64,000 nucleotides of DNA from Tricholoma matsutake (Eukaryota > Basidiomycota > Agaricomycetes > Agaricales > Tricholomataceae). The stretch is taken from contig AP026541.1 in the NCBI GenBank assembly GCA_026075535.2, positions 11,842,001-11,906,000 on the forward strand. Reading direction: 5' to 3'. Shown here one piece after another: positions 10,059-21,189 of this stretch. Both the position numbers and the translations under genes were made by a program. Numbering within the stretch: the stretch's first letter is position 1; each line of letters starts with the position of its first letter. The notes beneath the pieces are model-generated. The model worked only from the letters and a program-made list of their open reading frames with translations. It searched no databases and was not told the DNA's origin.

Positions 10059-13000
10059 GATGCATCGCCCCGATGCATTCGAAATCGCATACAACCAAAG
10101 TCCATGACTTGAATGCGACGCGGTGCAGCAGTGTGCTGTCGGTGGAATTCCTTGATTAACCGAGGGGCATTTACATCAGACTCTTTGACCCATGAGTTCT
10201 CCTCATACCCATAACCCTTCCAATGTACCAAATACTGGAGTTTTCCTCGACACAAACGACTGTCCAAGATTGACTCAACTTCATATTGGGGTTCTCCCTC
10301 GATCACTGTAGGTGGTGGTGGTGGGTGTGAATGGTGTCCCGGGAACAGATCTGGGGGAGCTGGAAGCAATTTGATGACATGGAAGACGGGATGGAGTCTG
10401 GACATGGAGGCTGGGAGGCGTAGACGATAGGCATGCGTTCCAACGCACTTGACAATGGGGAAAGGTCCCAAGAAGCGATGAGCGGGTTTCTTGGATGGAC
10501 ATGTAGTGGAGATGTCACTGGAGTCAAGATAAACTCGATCACCAACCTTGTACTGAGGGGTTGGGGAGTGGTGTTGGTTGTAAAATCACACCATGTCATC
10601 CTTCGCCTTTGCTAAGGCTGCCCTTGCCTCCTCCAAGCTATCCCTCATGCGTTCTGTGAACTCATTCACCATCTCAATGTGTGAGGGAGTTTGGCGAGGT
10701 TCAAATCCCATGCGTGGATGTCGTCCAGTGTCTAAGAGGAAAGGGGTCTGTTGAGTGGAAGCATGGACATGGTTGTTGTATCTGAACTCGGCCAAAGGAA
10801 GGAGATCATCCCAATTGTCCTGGCGTTCATTGACAAAGAGGCGGATGTACTGCTCCAGTTCCTGGTTGACTCGCTCCATCTGGCCATCAGTTTGTGGGTG
10901 ATAAGCGGTTGAAGCAAGGAGTTTGATCCCCAGGAGTCGGTACAGCTCATGAGTGAACTCTGCCATGAACTGAGGGCCACGATCCGAGAGGAAGGCACCA
11001 GGAAGTCCATGTAATTTCCACACGTGGTGGAGGTAGAGTCGAGCGGCACCTAGGGCACTGACAGTGGTATGAGTGGGAATGAAGTGAGCGCGTTTTCCCA
11101 CTGAGTCAACTGTGCACATCACTGCATCAAACCCGTTTGACTCTGGCAATTCCACCACAAAGTCAACACTGATGACATCCCAATGACTCTCTGGAACAGG
11201 AAGAGGGTGTAGCTCACCAATAGGCTTGTGACGAGGAACCTTGGTGTGTAAGCAAAGGTCACAAGTGCGACAATACTGACCAATGAGCCGTGACATTTGT
11301 GGCCACCAATAGTTCTGTGAGGTGAGCTCCAAGGTCTTCCAGCGTCTGGGGTGGCCAGCAATCTGTGAGTCATGGTGTTGGGATATGATGCGCCGGCGAA
11401 GGTCTGGGTCATTGGGAACATAGATGCAATCCCTGAAATACAACAGGTCCTCCTTTTCAGCCCACTCTGCTGCACGTAAGGAAAGGGTCGATCCCTTCCT
11501 CAGTTCTTTAACAGCTCGGGCGACAACATCCTCATGTAAACTGCTATGGTTTGCGTGATGAATGTCACGTAGGATGTCCCGCTCCTCACCCTGGGGTGCG
11601 ATGCCTTCCAGTGCCCGAATGGTGAACAGGTCTGGCTGCAACAGCACAATGTTTTGGTTGTCACCGCTGCCATCCCCATGGTCTGCACGTCAGGATAGGG
11701 CATCGGTCTTCCCCATGCTGCAACCCGGATGGTGGTGCAAGGAGAAGTTGAATCTAGATAGATACAGGGACCAACGAGCTTGCCATCATGAAGTACTCGA
11801 GATTCTTGTGATCTGTCCAAATTTCCACCTTGTGTTGGGCACCCTCGAGGAAGTGTTGCCACTCCTCAAGCGCACGCATTATTGCCAACATCTCCTTGTC
11901 ATGGATCTCGTAGTTTCACTCTACAGCACTAAGACTTTTGGAGTAGAACGCAACAGGATGCCACTTCTGGTCCTCCAGAGCCTGCTGAGACAACACGGCG
12001 CCCGTCGCAAAGTCAGAACTGTCGGCTTCTACACGAAAAGGACGCAAATCATCAGCAAAGGTAAGGATCGGAGCAGAAGTGACCATCTCCTTAAGCTTTT
12101 CGAACGCCTCCTGTTGTGCATTGTCCCACCTCCATGCCTCCTTTCCTGTCAAGTCAAACAGTGGTCATGCATGATGTGAGAAATCCTTGATAAAACACCG
12201 ATAGAAATTGATGAAGCCCAGGAAAGACTGCACCTCCTTCTTGTTTGTGGGCATTGGCCAAGCTGTGACCCCGTTTACCTTGATAGGATCCATCTCCACT
12301 TGACCCTCCGAGATAACCAGGCCGAGGTACTCGATCTTGGTCCTTTCGAACTCACATTTGTCCTGACAAAGGTAGAGTTTGTACCGTCGAAGTCGCTCTA
12401 GGACGAGGCGCATGATGCAACGGTGCTCTTCAACCATGCGAGTGAAGATGAGGATGTCACCGAGATAGATGCAGACAATGCCTTCAAGGATGAGGTCGTG
12501 GAAGATGTCGTTCATCATGGTCTGAAAGGTGGCAGGGCTATTAGTAAGGCCAAAGAACATGACAAGCGGTTCAAAAAGACCATGGTTGGTACGAAAGGCT
12601 GCCTTCCACTCATCTCCCTCCTTTATCCTCACATTATTATAGCCCCAACGGACATCGAGTTTGGTGAAGTATCGGGCTCCACGGAGCTGGTTTACGAGTT
12701 CGGAGATGAGGGGTAGTGGGTAGCGATTTTTGACCGTGATGTTGTTGAGCCTTCTGTAGTCTTGAACCGGTCGAAGTGAGCCATCCTTCTTCTTGACAAA
12801 GAAAAAGGGAGAGGCCATGGGTGACTTCGATGGTCGAATACGTCCAGAGGCCAGGTGTTCGTCGATGAACTGGTCAAGCTGCCGTTGTTCTTCCGGAGAG
12901 AGAGGATAGACCTTGCAGGATGAAGGGGTTGCGCTGGGGGTGAGTTCGATCGTGTGATCCCATGGCTTGCATGCAGGAAGAGAGTCGAATGACTCCTTGG

Positions 13001-13941
13001 AGAACATGTCTTCAAACTCATGGAGATGAGGGAGTAAGGAGTTAGTAGAGGATTTAGCAGCGTTGTTTTTGTGGAAGGCCTCGGTGAGGCGTTGGGATAT
13101 GTTCGATGTGGCACACACCTCATGCAATGAGCGAATCACAGTGTAGAAGATCCGATCACCCTCCTCCACTTCCTCTGGGTCCTCATCATCATCATCATCC
13201 GAGTCCAGCATTAGATCAGGAACCCCTTCCAATTCCACTTCAGGTATAGGCAGGGGTCCAGCACGACACTTCTGAGTACGTCGTATTGCTGCCTTCTGTC
13301 CACAACGTTCTTGCCTGGCTTCTGTGAAACACGTCCGACAGCGGGATGGACATCGGCTCATGGTAACCTCCCCGGTACACCAGTCGACCTCTGGGTTATG
13401 GTCTCGAAGCCATGGATATCCCAAAATCACCTTTTGCTTTCCTAATTGAGTGACAGCAAAAAGGGCACGCTCACTATGATCTTTGTAACGGAGAACCAGG
13501 TCTGCAACCTCTCGGATGGCACCAGCTTCATTTGGGGATCCATCCACGTTATATACAGGTATCGGACGTGAGAGTGAGCGAGTATTTAGGTGATGTTGTT
13601 GTACCAGATGGGAATCGATGAAGAGACCAGTCGCACCAGAGTCCAGGAGCGCAGAGACACCGAGTATCTGTCCAGTGTCAGTCGTCTGCAGTTCGATGGC
13701 TAGGTTTAAGGAATGTGCAGAGGGAGTGGATGCCACAATATACTTGCATGGTAGTTTACGCTCCCATGATTTAATTTTGGGATGTGGAGTAGAGGGAGAG
13801 ATGGGGAGAGCAGGTACGTCTTTAGCCAACTTCGAAGGGTCAGAGAGGGAGCAGTCACAGAAATGGATTCATTCTCCGGGGATTCAACTGACAAGACTTC
13901 AAAGCAGTTATGGATAGGCAGTGAGGGCGTACAATTCACTC
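10055..13941 (-). pseudogene. gypsy copy A pol: protease, RT, RNase H, integrase, chromodomain
   Basis: Domains in order on the minus strand: aspartic protease DSGATG (about 13650); RT with YPLPLISELV and TKLDVRWGYNN; RNase H with VEADSSDFATGAVLS; integrase HHCC zinc finger (HHDSQIAGHP, CRTCDLC), the VDF and SDRGPQF aspartates and the QMERVNQELE glutamate; a C-terminal chromodomain ([15 protein letters not shown]). Breaks: one C lost from a C run near 13852 (copy B has four, A three), shifting the frame before the protease; stops at 12165-12167 (HHA-stop-PLFDL), after VEIWTDHKN, and before the chromodomain part. The RT box reads YLGD instead of YLDD, which removes a catalytic Asp. The pol frame overlaps the gag stop without an ATG, fitting a -1 frameshift. 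Confidence 0.9.
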
Positions 13942-15054
13942 ACTGCGAATAGGAAAATCCTGCTCCTCTACAACTTCCAACTTAATCTCCTCTGCAACTT
14001 GATCCTTCACTTCCTCAACATCTACAAGCACCAACAAATCTTGCAGGAGTTCATCTCGTCCCTCGGGGGTGAGCATGCGGATATCCTGACAATGGGGACA
14101 CGCTCCCGCCCTGTGTCCAGGTTCCCCACAACGGTAGCAGAGATCCAACTTACGTGCACGGCTGCGGGCTGCATCAACATCCATTGGTACTGGGACATTG
14201 ACAGCTGGTGTGGGAGTTTGACGAACAGGAATGGGGTTAGGGCAGGGGAGGCTTCGATTGAAGGTGTAGGGTGTATGAGTGGTAGTTGGAGCACAGAATG
14301 CAGCATTAAACGCCGCATTTGTGAGTCGGTTCTTGTCACAGAGTGAAGCAGCTTCATTCCAAGCAAGGATATCATCGTCCGCTGGGCGCCCTTCCAACAT
14401 CTGTGCAATCTGGTCCTGAATTTCTCGGTTGAGCCCCCATCGGAACTTCACCACCACTGGCAACCCACTCCCATATCCTGCCATGTCCACCAAATCCTTG
14501 AACTCATCGATATAGTCGTCCATGGATCGACGTCCCTGGTGGTAAGCGGATGACTCAAGTCGTGTCACTGCTCGGTGGCATTCATTGAGGGGGCAGAAGT
14601 GGCATACGAACTCAGCTCAAAAGTCACCCCAAGTGGAGAAAGGTAGAGAACCGAGTTCTTTAGTTTGACGTAGGATACGGTCCACATAGAGATAGGCGCG
14701 TTCAGATTTCATGTATGTGGAGGCCCAATAAATTTTTGCAGCCTCATCGACAAATTGATGCGACTGGAGACTAATGTATAACTCACAGGAATTAAGGAAC
14801 GCACATCCCTGCGCACATGCACCATTAAATTTGGCGGGGGGGGACGGTTTGATCTGGGCACGTTCCTTAGTGGACGCGTTTGGCAAAATGTCATTGTTGG
14901 GTGCGCTTGGAGTCGTAAAGGGGGAACTATTGGTCATAGGGTTAGCCTGGAGGGTCCTAACGAAGTTTTCAATCGTAGATTTAAGCGAGTTGATTTGCGT
15001 GCACATTCCAGAAACGTCGCTTTCAAGCGCATCAAAGTGTTCTGATGTGTCCAT
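13936..15054 (-). pseudogene. gypsy copy A gag
   Basis: Starts MDTSEHFDALESDVSGM. The middle holds the capsid-like retrotransposon gag region (YWASTYMKSERAYLYV, MDDYIDEFKDLVDMAGYG). A CCHC knuckle, CYRCGEPGHRAGAC, lies near 14150. One in-frame TGA at 14617-14619 (GDF-stop-AEF) corresponds to CAA in copy B. The frame ends FPIRSE at 13936, where pol begins in another frame. It would package element RNA in cytoplasmic particles if intact. Confidence 0.88.
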
Positions 15055-15220
15055 GTCGCTAGGGAGCGCGTTTGGCGAAAATGGCGGTGTAATAAAGGCG
15101 AGATTATCTGGAACGGTGTGTAGGGACTCTGTGGAGCTTTGGGAAGCATCGTCCAGTCCATACCTGCCTATCTTGGGCAGCGCGTTCGCGATTTTCGGGC
15201 CTTAGGGGAGAGTTTTCTAC

Positions 15221-15646
15221 TATAAGGGCAACCTAAGCCTCTAGCAAAGGGAAATCTGAAGTTAAAATTATACTACATAATACAGGCATTGGGGACACAC
15301 CTAGCAAAGGGAAATCCGAAGAGAAAACTCTAAGGATCCCCTTGCTGATGCCCAGTATATGTGAAGATGACAAAAATCAAATATAACCTAAAAATAGAAA
15401 AAGGCGGAGATAGGCGGATCAAGGCCGCCGAATGACATCATACCAAGGGGTATGTGTTGGAAGGGGTACTCCGCCTCTAAATATAAAAGTGTCAACATGT
15501 ACAAACATGATAGCAAGGGAAAATTAGTGATAAAATCCGGAAAAATCATAGAAAATGAAGAATAGAAGGAAATGAGGTGGGGAAAAATATAGGATGAACA
15601 TAAAAAATAGGAAAAACACACAGGGCACCCCCCTAGTCCCCTTACA
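15221..15646 (-). repeat. 5' LTR of gypsy copy A
   Basis: 426 bp, nearly identical to 9622-10043. The interior starts with GTAGAAAACTCTCCCC on the sense strand. I see no TGG-type start of a tRNA-primed binding site, so the primer is not identified. Confidence 0.92.
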
Positions 15647-15651
15647 CATTG

Positions 15652-16262
15652 CCCACTACCACCACCCACTGCCCATCACCCACTGATGCCCACCAGTAGT
15701 AGTCTGCCATGCACTCGCACCCATTGACCCAACACTGGTAGCACCTTCACTAATCATCATATTAGATTCATATTACTTGTGTGTTAACAGTCAAATACAT
15801 TTATTTTAACTACTGCATCACTGTCAAAAGTTGCCAACGTCTACAGACCCTCAGGATCTGCATACCAGAAGATTTTTTCTTCCTCAAGTAGATCTTCGCA
15901 TGCTGGGAACAAATCATGTGACCTTCGATATATTTTTTAATGGCTCGACTAACTAACCGTCCCTATATGGTATATTGAACACGTGATACCCCCTTGTACC
16001 GGCGGGTAGAGTACCCCTTGGGTACTCTACAAGCTTTTACTAGTACCGCCTTTCCCTATGTCTGACTTTGGCATCACACATTGCTTAAAGTTATAAACAG
16101 GAAGAGTCCCATGCAGAAAGGCGAAAGGTCCTTTTGAAACGTGCTTTCAATTGGCTTTCAAGTGAAACAAGGAGTCTTCCGGCTTATCAATGCATTCCCC
16201 ACATATAACATGAACATACAAAGGCTGGAGACGATGCATTCCCTCACCTGAATTTTTTCCAA
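15652..16262. other. junction of repeat DNA and host DNA, no gene
   Basis: 15652-15760 is the CCAC-rich remainder of unit (h). After about 15850 CpG content rises to host level. It holds a perfect inverted repeat at 16006-16030 and no credible ORF. Confidence 0.45.
16006..16030. repeat. 11-bp perfect inverted repeat with CTT loop
   Basis: Arms GTAGAGTACCC and GGGTACTCTAC. There is no following T-run, so it is not an obvious terminator; it could be an end of a small element or a protein-binding site. Confidence 0.7.
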
Positions 16263-16460
16263 GTGGCCTCTGAACCCGAAAAGACTCAGCACAGCTCGAT
16301 TGGTCCTCCCAAATCTGTTTTCATCGAGTATCCTGTGTCACTGGACCCGAAATTTCAGGAAATTCGGCGCCGGCTTCATGCTCTCGCGAAAAATATCTTT
16401 CCAGATAGCAACTTCCCCGACGTGGAGACATCGAGGTCATCACGCTACCTCCTATCATTT
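16263..16460 (+). other. possible 5' gene fragment, family unknown
   Basis: A host-like reading frame starting MASEPEKTQHSSIGPPK continues with EYPVSLDPKFQEIRRRLHAL and then degrades without a clear intron or stop context. It may be the first exon of a decayed gene. No family recognised. Confidence 0.25.
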
Positions 16461-16552
16461 TCGGCATCATCCTTTCATTTGTTGTTCACTCCTATCGTAC
16501 ATTCATTTATTACTACAGGTGTGCAATTTGTGTGCAGTAGAAACATCCATCA

Positions 16553-16621
16553 GTAGCTTATATACCTTGATTGTACTGTAGTTGTGCTCTCCGACTCCTC
16601 CGAGCACTTGTGACCACAGGC
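16553..16621. repeat. dispersed sequence shared with 28296-28354
   Basis: Both copies contain CTTATATA, then TTGTACTGTA or CACTGTACCGTA, then GTGCTC and GAGCACTTGT, about 60-70 bp in the same orientation. It could be a core-promoter part of an LTR or a small element; limits are unclear. Confidence 0.5.
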
Positions 16622-17158
16622 TCTGACCTTATTTCCACAACCGATCACTACACCAGCGTCTGGCTTGGCAAGCATGCACCAGCAAGCACCTACCGTTCAA
16701 TAAATCTTTCGGCGCTCATAGTCATGCCGATCCGCAATCAGACTTCCGGACAGGCGCCCGGTAATCCCACAGACTGGGATGCAGGGACGCGGACCCACAG
16801 CATCACACATGACGTCTGAGTTTGTACTTGGGGGATTTTTAGGGGACGAAAGAATGTGGGTCCCGAGTCCACGAATTAGACGCCCTCCTCGCGGCCGATA
16901 GGAGGTTGCAAGGAGGCCATCGCGTCAAATTCATTAATATTCTCTTCTGTATCGTAGCCCGAAAACGCTGTGAATTATAGAACATAAACAAGAGGTGATG
17001 CGAAGGTCGGAGAACGCGAGATATGTTGTACTATGTGTATGAAACCACTAGTAAACGCGATCTCCCCACGTTGAGGAGATATTTACGAAATAGTCTGGTT
17101 GCAAATGATAACAAGGAATACAAATAAAATATAAGGTCAACGTTTGAAATGCATAATA
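16622..17158. other. intergenic, no gene recognised
   Basis: Host-like base composition with short ORFs only. It lies downstream of the minus-strand ABC transporter gene. Confidence 0.4.
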
Positions 17159-19832
17159 TCAATGAAAACCTTCGGCTTGCGCCTGGTAGAGCTTAGCGTA
17201 TATCCCAGTCTGTGAGCACATTAATTCTGCATGCGTCCCCCGTTGGACGACATGTCCTCCGTCCATGCACCTGGTTGTGAGTTCTTTTAGCCAACGACCG
17301 TTCACAGCCACACATCAACTTACAGAATTAGATCGGCATTCTTCACCAGATAGCCGAAGCGATGTGTTACGAAGATCATAGTTTTCCCCTTCCTCATTCC
17401 AAGGAACCGATTGAAAAGATCTCGTTCTGCAATAGCATCGAAGGCGGATGTTGGCTCGTCAACGACGAGTAGCCTGATGTCACTATTTTTCACCCTCATA
17501 AAGGTGCGGGATCTGCGGTGATGGTGAATCGGATATTCAGTCCGGATAAGAAATATACCTACGCTACCAAACGCTGTTTCTCGCCTTCCGAAACCGTGAT
17601 TCCCTTCCTATTACCCGAGTGACACTGGTATTCTTCCATTGCGGCTTTTCCTATTAGTCCTGAACTACAACCATAGAAACTCTGGCTGACAAGAGGGGGT
17701 GGATTAAGGACGGCGTCATAACCGAGTCTTTGGATGATGTCGTAAGAATTTCCAAGGCGTGAGGCTTCGTCGACCATGCCCGTGTTTCCAAGGTCGTGCT
17801 GCGTAAGGTCCTTTAACCCCATCAGCAGATTCTCCCGAAGTGAAATCGGGTAAATTTCCTCCGACTGAGTGAGATATGCCATGGAATGTCTCAGTTGATG
17901 CATGTCGTAGGCGTGCAGTGGCTGGTCATCAATGAAGATGGACCCCGACTTCGGCTCTGCGAGCCTTGGGAGGAGCTTGAGAAGCGAAGTCTTACCACTT
18001 CCGTTGACACCCACGATTACCACGAGTTGGCCAGGCTGTATGTCAAGGGAAATACTCTCCCTCGTGTGTGCCTTACTGAGCGACGGGTTCTCTTCCGGAT
18101 AGTGGAGCAGTACGTCTCTGGTGGAAGGATCGATGAGCATTCGAAGAGGCGCAACGACAACCACTTGCCTAAAGGAAATTTTCATTCCTTTTGGAGAGCT
18201 CATAAAGCTAGGATATTCCACGATTCCCTGTGTATGACTCGCGTTCAATGAAAGTCTCTCATAGAACTGTCGGGCCTCGTGAAATATTTCTGCAAGTGTC
18301 GTCGGGCCCGTGCCTCGCCTCATAATCTCAATGCTTCTACAGAGAGTGTAGATCGCATACTGAAAGAAGGCCGTGGTTGGAAGTGTTGATGAAGATAAAG
18401 TCCAAGGCAAAGCTAGGGTGTACAAGACCTGTAGATGACGAATTAGACAAATTATCTCATGACTTAGAATCAAGAACCATGAAGATGTACTAGGGGATAT
18501 TCGACTATCATGGCGCGAGCCACCATCCAGTACCAGGGAGGACTCTGTCGAAATGCGAGAGCCAACGTATCGGATTTTACAACGCCAAGTGCATCCGAGG
18601 TACGTTTATATTCTTTATCGCATTATTAAGAGAGGCAGTGACCGCAGTGATTTCATGAGCTTACCTTCATAAAGATATTGACTTAGGGCATCTTTTGCAA
18701 GAGTGGCTCGATATTTCTTGTCGAATATTATAGAATAAAGGCCGTTGAGCCTAAGATAATCCTCGTTGTCTGTCCAGAACGTGAAACCTAAAATAACCTA
18801 ACTTGAGAAACCGGAGAAACAACGAACGTGACGATAGGTCACGAACCTGCACCACCAAACGCATTGGTCGGCATCAAAAACAATACCACAAAGAAAAACA
18901 CAACAAGATATGTCAAGATCACAGCATCGGGATTGCCCTTCAGATATATGACATAAATAAGAACAAGGATCTCCAAGGAGAGGGCCAGTATATTGTGAAC
19001 GCTTTTGAAGAGATCTTCAAGCAGTTTCAACCCAGGTGTATAGTTGCCAAACTGTTGTGAGTTAGGAAGCGCAGCATGCAAAGAATTAGCTGAGAATTCG
19101 TTAGTATTCTTCAGCGGTCATCAGCTACATGATTGTACCTTCTGGGCAGAAATCTACGTCGAGTTGAAGACAGGCTATGAGGCGGAGGTAGATAAGGACA
19201 AGGCAACTCGTGGTATAATGGAACTGACCCCTCGCGAGCTCAGGCATAAAGTGAGCCTTTAAGTGAGCGCCTAAGATTAGGACAATCTCGTCTCTGTGAT
19301 TTCCAGCTAAAGCGCCCTAGGGGGATTTGTAAAATAAAACAAAGGACAACTCACCTAAGTCGTTCCACGATCGCCGACGATGCCGACAACAGTGACCACA
19401 ACAATACCAGATGCTGTAAATGGCTGCGACTGTGGTCGTTGATGACAGAGTTCGAGACACACTCATGGATCTAGATATGATTAGCTGATCTGACGAGTCA
19501 CGAGGCACAGACGGGGAGGCGCGAACCGTATCAATAACCAAATGGGAAAAATATAATGAAAGTGCAGGTGTGATGCTTATCCACCATGATGCGAGTACGT
19601 AGGAAATGAAACACCTCGGAGCTATACAGCACACTTCACAAATGAATCGCCAAGCAAATTGGGCGGAATCCAAAGCAGCGAGATGCTCGGTCGGGGAAAA
19701 CTCGGAAATTTTCGTTTTCCAAGATGGAGGTTCATACGCGATGTTAAAAATGCCCCAGGTAGCCCGGTGGACACCAGTAGAACGAACTGCGTCGGAAGGG
19801 GCGTCCGAGAAGGTGTCAGAGAAATTGGACAT
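17159..19832 (-). CDS. ABC half-transporter (one membrane domain plus one ATPase domain)
   Basis: Eight exons can be read with GT-AG introns: 19832-19355, 19270-19139, 19089-18847, 18787-18665, 18612-18491, 18428-17563, 17512-17324, 17270-17159; the sum is 2265 nt (754 residues). The N-terminal half holds hydrophobic segments (ISITPALSLYFSHLVIDTV, EILVLIYVIYL, YLVVFFFVVLFLM). The C-terminal half is an ATPase: Walker A GVNGSGKTSLL, a Q-loop region (YLTQSEEIYPISLRENLL), signature VSEGEKQRL (Ser in place of the first Gly position), Walker B LLVVDEPTSAFDA, and H-loop VTHR. An ATP-driven exporter working as a dimer is expected, substrate unknown. ILKRTSDALG-like sequence between halves resembles a family common in mushrooms. 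Its neighbour COG6 is divergent, with 1.36 kb between them. Confidence 0.85.
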
Positions 19833-21189
19833 CGTCTATTGGAAAAGACGGAGACAGTAAGTACAGGGAGTTGGGAAGTTGTGTTCGAAGCTTCACCTGT
19901 AAAACCCTCAGACATTTTTAAGGGATAATGAAGGGGGGGTTCCGTGTACTAGGCGGAGCGGTAGCTATTGTTAATTTGTTTCGATGTGGCCATTGTGGGT
20001 ATTTGCGCCCTCTACAAAATTGATGAACTAGGAGAAGAGATTCAATATTTGATTCGACAAAGTTGATATCAGGATTCCTTCCACTCAACGTAGCGAGGAT
20101 ATTAGGAAAGGGTTCTGGTGTCCTAAAATTAGCAATCGCTTGCCTTCCTACGATTGCGTCCTGACCGGAGGATGAGTTGAAAAGAAAGGCGATGCAAATG
20201 GAGGAATTCGTGCCTCTACTTTAACGCCACATAGGACGGCGTTTAGAATTACAACTGTCCTGGAGCAGCGTTGCACTGTGAAGAACAAGGAAGTGCGTTT
20301 CCACAGAATCACTGGCCACAGCGCGTTCGCAGACGAACAATTCATTATTCAAAGAAGAATCTCGTTGTAGGCTCGAGGCGTCTCTGGGCGCTTAGCGCTT
20401 AGCGCTTATGTGCTGTCAGGTGACGGAGATTCAGAATTTAGAGGCAGACTCGGACACGTGCCCGAGAACATGTATGACCAATTTGAAATTGGAGGTCGAG
20501 TGTCCGAATTCGTCGGGAAGGTTCGAACAGAGAACTTTGAAAGAAATGGATCATAAGATGAAAAAAAACAAGGTTCAGGACTTCGGCCGGATATGTCCAT
20601 TGAATTCAAATATCTCTCATGTGACTGCATTCCAACTTATTCCAACTTTCAAGCCTAGCGACAATTGTAAATGAATTAAGTATGTATATCTTCACGTACT
20701 ACAAGCCAAGCCAATTCAAGCCTCTAGTACGTAGTAGTAAGTAAGCGACCCATGTGTGCTAAATATAGTAAACAATCGAGATATCGGCGTCTTTCATGCT
20801 TATTGATTACAGAGCTTGCTTCTGTACGACGGAGTATAAACTGGGAATGGAAAAAAAAAAAGCTGTATCACTCACTATCTTACCCCAAATCACACGACCG
20901 CTTAGGCTAGGCAAAGAAAGGAGAAGATCTCTAGAGGATGCGCAAGCATATTGAAGCCCAGTCATCTGGCGGACTTTGGAAGGACACAATTGCCTTGTTT
21001 CGTTACAATTAAATCCATTCGAGTCACAGCAGGAGTTGTTATACACAGACAGTTACTACTTAATTGTTTCATCGCGCGTTGATCGCGCGTTCGTATCACA
21101 GTTTGTTCCTATTTGGATTAGCTTGCTTTGCCCTCCAAAAGAAGCTAACACAGCGCGCTAACGCAAGCATTGCAATAATCACTATAGGC
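19833..21189. other. intergenic between divergent ABC transporter and COG6 genes
   Basis: Should contain both promoters. A triple GCGCTTA repeat lies near 20388-20407. No gene is supported; short overlapping ORFs here lack family features. Confidence 0.5.

Larger units (their letters stand above)
9622..15646 (-). mobile_element. near-complete chromodomain Ty3/gypsy retrotransposon, copy A
   Basis: Two LTRs (9622-10043 and 15221-15646) bound a 5.2-kb interior. The element is flanked by CATTG at 9617-9621 and 15647-15651. On the minus strand the order is LTR, gag with a zinc knuckle, protease, reverse transcriptase, RNase H, integrase, chromodomain, polypurine tract, LTR, which places it in the chromovirus branch of Ty3/gypsy. 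The LTRs differ by only three substitutions (two of them CpG to TpG) plus a small indel, so insertion is recent. The reading frame nevertheless holds several stops, so this copy cannot encode its own proteins. Confidence 0.95.

Noticed and set aside
20402..20700. Opposed ORFs of 74-88 codons between ABC transporter and COG6
   Set aside because: Mutually antisense, short, and without family features.
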